Positions 5,378 to 6,848 of a stretch of 6,848 nt of DNA are shown piece by piece. How positions within the stretch are numbered: position 1 is the first letter of the stretch; every line of letters begins with the position of its first letter. This stretch comes from an uncultured Clostridia bacterium (lineage in GTDB: Bacteria; Bacillota_I; Bacilli_A; RF39; UBA660), in assembly GCA_948433815.1 (NCBI GenBank), contig CAOJDZ010000034.1, positions 1 to 6,848 on the forward strand, given 5' to 3'. The translations under genes and the position numbers were made by a program. Under the pieces are notes generated by a model. It had not been told where the DNA came from and ran no database searches. It saw only the letters and a list, made by a program, of their open reading frames with translations.

Positions 5378-6310
5378 TTAATATTTACTAGTTAATGTTT
5401 TATGATAAGGTTTTGTTATTTTTGTTTTATCTTGCCCTAATGTCCATATATAATCATTTATGTTCATTCTAGTAGCTTTTTTATTTAATTTTTCATATAT
5501 TTTATCTATAGTGATTAAATCATTTGATCTTATTTCTACTTCCATTTCGCTGTTTTCAGGTATAAGAGTACTACTATCTACTAAAGATGATAATTCTTCA
5601 TTAAATTCTAAAATGCCTAAACATCTCATTACTTGAGGAATTTTGTAGTCTGCACATCCTACTAAATGTGTACAATCTACTTTTATCCCTTCTACTTTTT
5701 TTCTTATATTTAATATGTCAGATGTAAGCAATTGTGCTCGTTTATAGAAATATATTCTTTTTCCTTTATATTCACTTTCATCTTTTAAAAAAGGAAAACT
5801 TCTAACTATAAAATCTAGTAAAGATATGTCATCTCTAAAATTATAAATGAGATCATAGAATTCTTTGTTATGTGTTTTTAAAAATTCATTAACAGTACAT
5901 AAGTTATTATATCTATCTTCTAAAAGATATAGTTCTCCTTCACCTTTTAAAAATTCTTTAAATTCTTCAAAAGTTAAGTCAAAATCTTTTTTATTTTTCA
6001 TTCTTTCTATAATTAAATATATTATAGCAAATGTTCCATCTAGGTCTCCTTCTTTTGTTTTTATCTTCCATTTTGTAGTGCCCCATAGACAGTAGTCTCC
6101 AATAGCGTGATATACAAGTAAGAAATTAATAATCTCATTTATTGGTAAATCTAAAACACCAAAAGGATTACTATCTAACCAATGGGGACTTTTAATAAAA
6201 TTAAAACTTTCTACGATTTTGTTAATAACTTCCTCATTTATGTGAACATATTCACTATTTTTATAAACGAACTCATTAGATTCTTTTATTTTTGTTAATA
6301 AATTTTTCAT
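5378..6310 (-). CDS. Queuosine 5'-phosphate N-glycosylase/hydrolase, DUF2419 (Qng1 family)
   Basis: The family enzyme cleaves queuosine 5'-monophosphate to the base queuine plus ribose 5-phosphate. The freed base can then be inserted into tRNA position 34 by tRNA-guanine transglycosylase. The 310 residues follow the pattern I know from human QNG1 (C9orf64) and its bacterial homologues. It has an N-terminal helical part and an early KW (80-81) before a GTFA stretch (92-95). Next come FPFLKDE and the block YKGKRIYFYKRAQLLTSD (181-198), then ADYKIPQVMRCLGIL (220-234), MEVEIR (256-261), INDYIW (284-289) and KPYHKTLTSKY at the end. Asp198 and Asp221, within the conserved blocks, are candidate active-site residues. 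AGGAG lies 5 bases before the ATG. The gene has its own promoter and terminator, and no transporter, kinase or tgt gene is visible beside it. The protein is probably cytoplasmic, with no helix or signal peptide. Family assignment is confident; activity is inferred. Confidence 0.9.
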   Translation of the reverse strand: MKNLLTKIKESNEFVYKNSEYVHINEEVINKIVESFNFIKSPHWLDSNPFGVLDLPINEIINFLLVYHAIGDYCLWGTTKWKIKTKEGDLDGTFAIIYLIIERMKNKKDFDLTFEEFKEFLKGEGELYLLEDRYNNLCTVNEFLKTHNKEFYDLIYNFRDDISLLDFIVRSFPFLKDESEYKGKRIYFYKRAQLLTSDILNIRKKVEGIKVDCTHLVGCADYKIPQVMRCLGILEFNEELSSLVDSSTLIPENSEMEVEIRSNDLITIDKIYEKLNKKATRMNINDYIWTLGQDKTKITKPYHKTLTSKY

Positions 6311-6339
6311 AAATACTCCTAAATATTATTTCTAATATT

Positions 6340-6368
6340 ATTAAAGCATAGAAAAAAATAAATATCAA
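6340..6368 (-). promoter_or_regulatory. Predicted sigma-A promoter of the queuosine salvage gene
   Basis: On the minus strand, TTGATA (6368-6363) and TTTAAT (6345-6340) are separated by 17 bases. TGC just before the -10 gives the extended form. Each hexamer matches consensus at 5 of 6 positions. Transcription would start near 6333, about 23 bases before the ATG at 6310, leaving room for AGGAG. No regulator site or preQ1-type riboswitch can fit in so short a leader. Confidence 0.65.
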
Positions 6369-6391
6369 TTTTTATTATTTAATATTTATTT
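6352..6391 (-). terminator. Weak A/T-only hairpin with U-run after the 135-aa gene
   Basis: AAATAAATAT (minus strand, 6391-6382) can pair over 10 bp with ATATTTATTT (6365-6356) around a 16-base loop, followed by a run of T. The stem has no G or C, so it is weak, and a chance match in such AT-rich DNA is possible. Its downstream arm overlaps the -35 element of the queuosine gene promoter. Confidence 0.3.
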
Positions 6392-6404
6392 TAGTATTTT
6401 AATT

Positions 6405-6812
6405 TTAATAACCTTTTCTTGAAGAGTTTCTATAACTTCTTGTATTTTTTCTTTCTTCTTCAGCTTCTTGCATATGGGCTAAATATAGTGCATCGCAATA
6501 AGGTTTACCAAATCTTGTTGTCATAAACATTCTTAACTGAGAAGAGAATTCAGCGTTTAATTGTGGTTTATTATCATCTTTTCTATATATGTAAAAATCA
6601 TTTAACATAAATTCTCCACTAGGAGTTTTTATTATTCTGTATCTTTGACCATTTGAATCTATTGTATCAGTTTCTTTCCATAATCCAGTGCTTATTAAGT
6701 ATGGTATTTTTTGTTCATTTCTTTTACTAGATCTATTTTTATAAATTATACAAAAATTTAATAAGTCTATTTTTTCTTTATCTGTAAGTTGACTAAAATA
6801 TCCTAAACTCAT
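6405..6812 (-). CDS. Hypothetical protein (135 aa)
   Basis: I do not recognise this protein. It is soluble in appearance, with no membrane segment or signal peptide. The N-terminal half contains LTDKEKIDLLNFCIIYKN (a likely helix) and a GQRYRIIKTPSGEFMLNDFYIY stretch that may form beta strands. The C-terminal third is helical and charged (AHMQEAEEERKNTR) and ends in a basic tail. A GTG at 6821 would add 3 residues, but it lies inside the Shine-Dalgarno sequence AAGGTGA (6824-6818). That site is 5 bases from the ATG at 6812, so the latter is chosen. The next gene starts about 95 bases downstream behind its own promoter, so a functional link is not shown. It ends in TAA at 6407-6405. Confidence 0.75.
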   Translation of the reverse strand: MSLGYFSQLTDKEKIDLLNFCIIYKNRSSKRNEQKIPYLISTGLWKETDTIDSNGQRYRIIKTPSGEFMLNDFYIYRKDDNKPQLNAEFSSQLRMFMTTRFGKPYCDALYLAHMQEAEEERKNTRSYRNSSRKGY

Positions 6813-6817
6813 ATTTC

Positions 6818-6824
6818 TCACCTT
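6818..6824 (-). promoter_or_regulatory. Ribosome binding site deciding the 6812 start
   Basis: AAGGTGA on the minus strand matches the anti-Shine-Dalgarno core and lies 5 bases before the ATG at 6812. The competing in-frame GTG at 6821-6819 is part of this site, which argues against its use as a start. Confidence 0.65.
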
Positions 6825-6833
6825 TTGAGTGCT

Positions 6834-6839
6834 ATTGTA
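6834..6839 (-). promoter_or_regulatory. Possible -10 element of the 135-aa gene
   Basis: TACAAT on the minus strand lies about 22 bases before the ATG at 6812. The matching -35 would fall beyond the window end, so only half the promoter can be judged. Confidence 0.3.
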
Positions 6840-6848
6840 TATCTTTTT

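Noticed and set aside
5865..6095. Plus-strand 76-codon ORF opposite the queuosine enzyme
   Set aside because: It is antisense to conserved protein sequence; its hydrophobic and serine-rich product is a by-product of the opposite frame.

Overview
The window is strongly AT-rich, roughly a quarter to 30% G+C by eye. All genes read on the minus strand. Shine-Dalgarno sites are of the AGGAG/AAGGA type, promoters look like sigma-A sites with extended -10 elements, and hairpin-plus-U-run terminators separate the units. Two genes end in TGA and tryptophan is written TGG, so the standard bacterial code applies rather than the mycoplasma code. Together with protein flavour, this points to a low-GC Gram-positive lineage (Bacillota, perhaps a host-associated Clostridia or Bacilli group). 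The species cannot be named from this sequence alone.

Layout in the direction of transcription (high to low coordinates): (a) 6812-6405, an unrecognised 135-residue protein; (b) 6310-5378, a DUF2419-type queuosine 5'-phosphate N-glycosylase (Qng1 family) with its own promoter and a terminator; (c) 5253-3632, a three-gene operon with a strong promoter and a terminator, encoding two unrecognised membrane proteins and a small six-cysteine protein; (d) 3538-2633, a stand-alone sugar-phosphate-type nucleotidyltransferase; (e) 2487 to beyond position 1, an ABC transporter operon made of a 35-residue single-helix membrane peptide, a MacB/LolD-type ATPase and a large FtsX-like permease cut by the window edge.

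The units look functionally independent. The transporter operon shows the most structure. A promoter preceded by two 12-bp direct repeats 23 bp apart drives a tiny membrane ORF. That ORF's stop codon lies one base before the ATPase start, and the ATPase has no Shine-Dalgarno site of its own. The queuosine enzyme implies salvage of the micronutrient queuine from Q nucleotide, and no Q synthesis gene is visible nearby. The three-gene operon is the best candidate for an undescribed envelope module. No mobile element, CRISPR array, tRNA or rRNA is visible, and there is no gene-free stretch over 300 bases.
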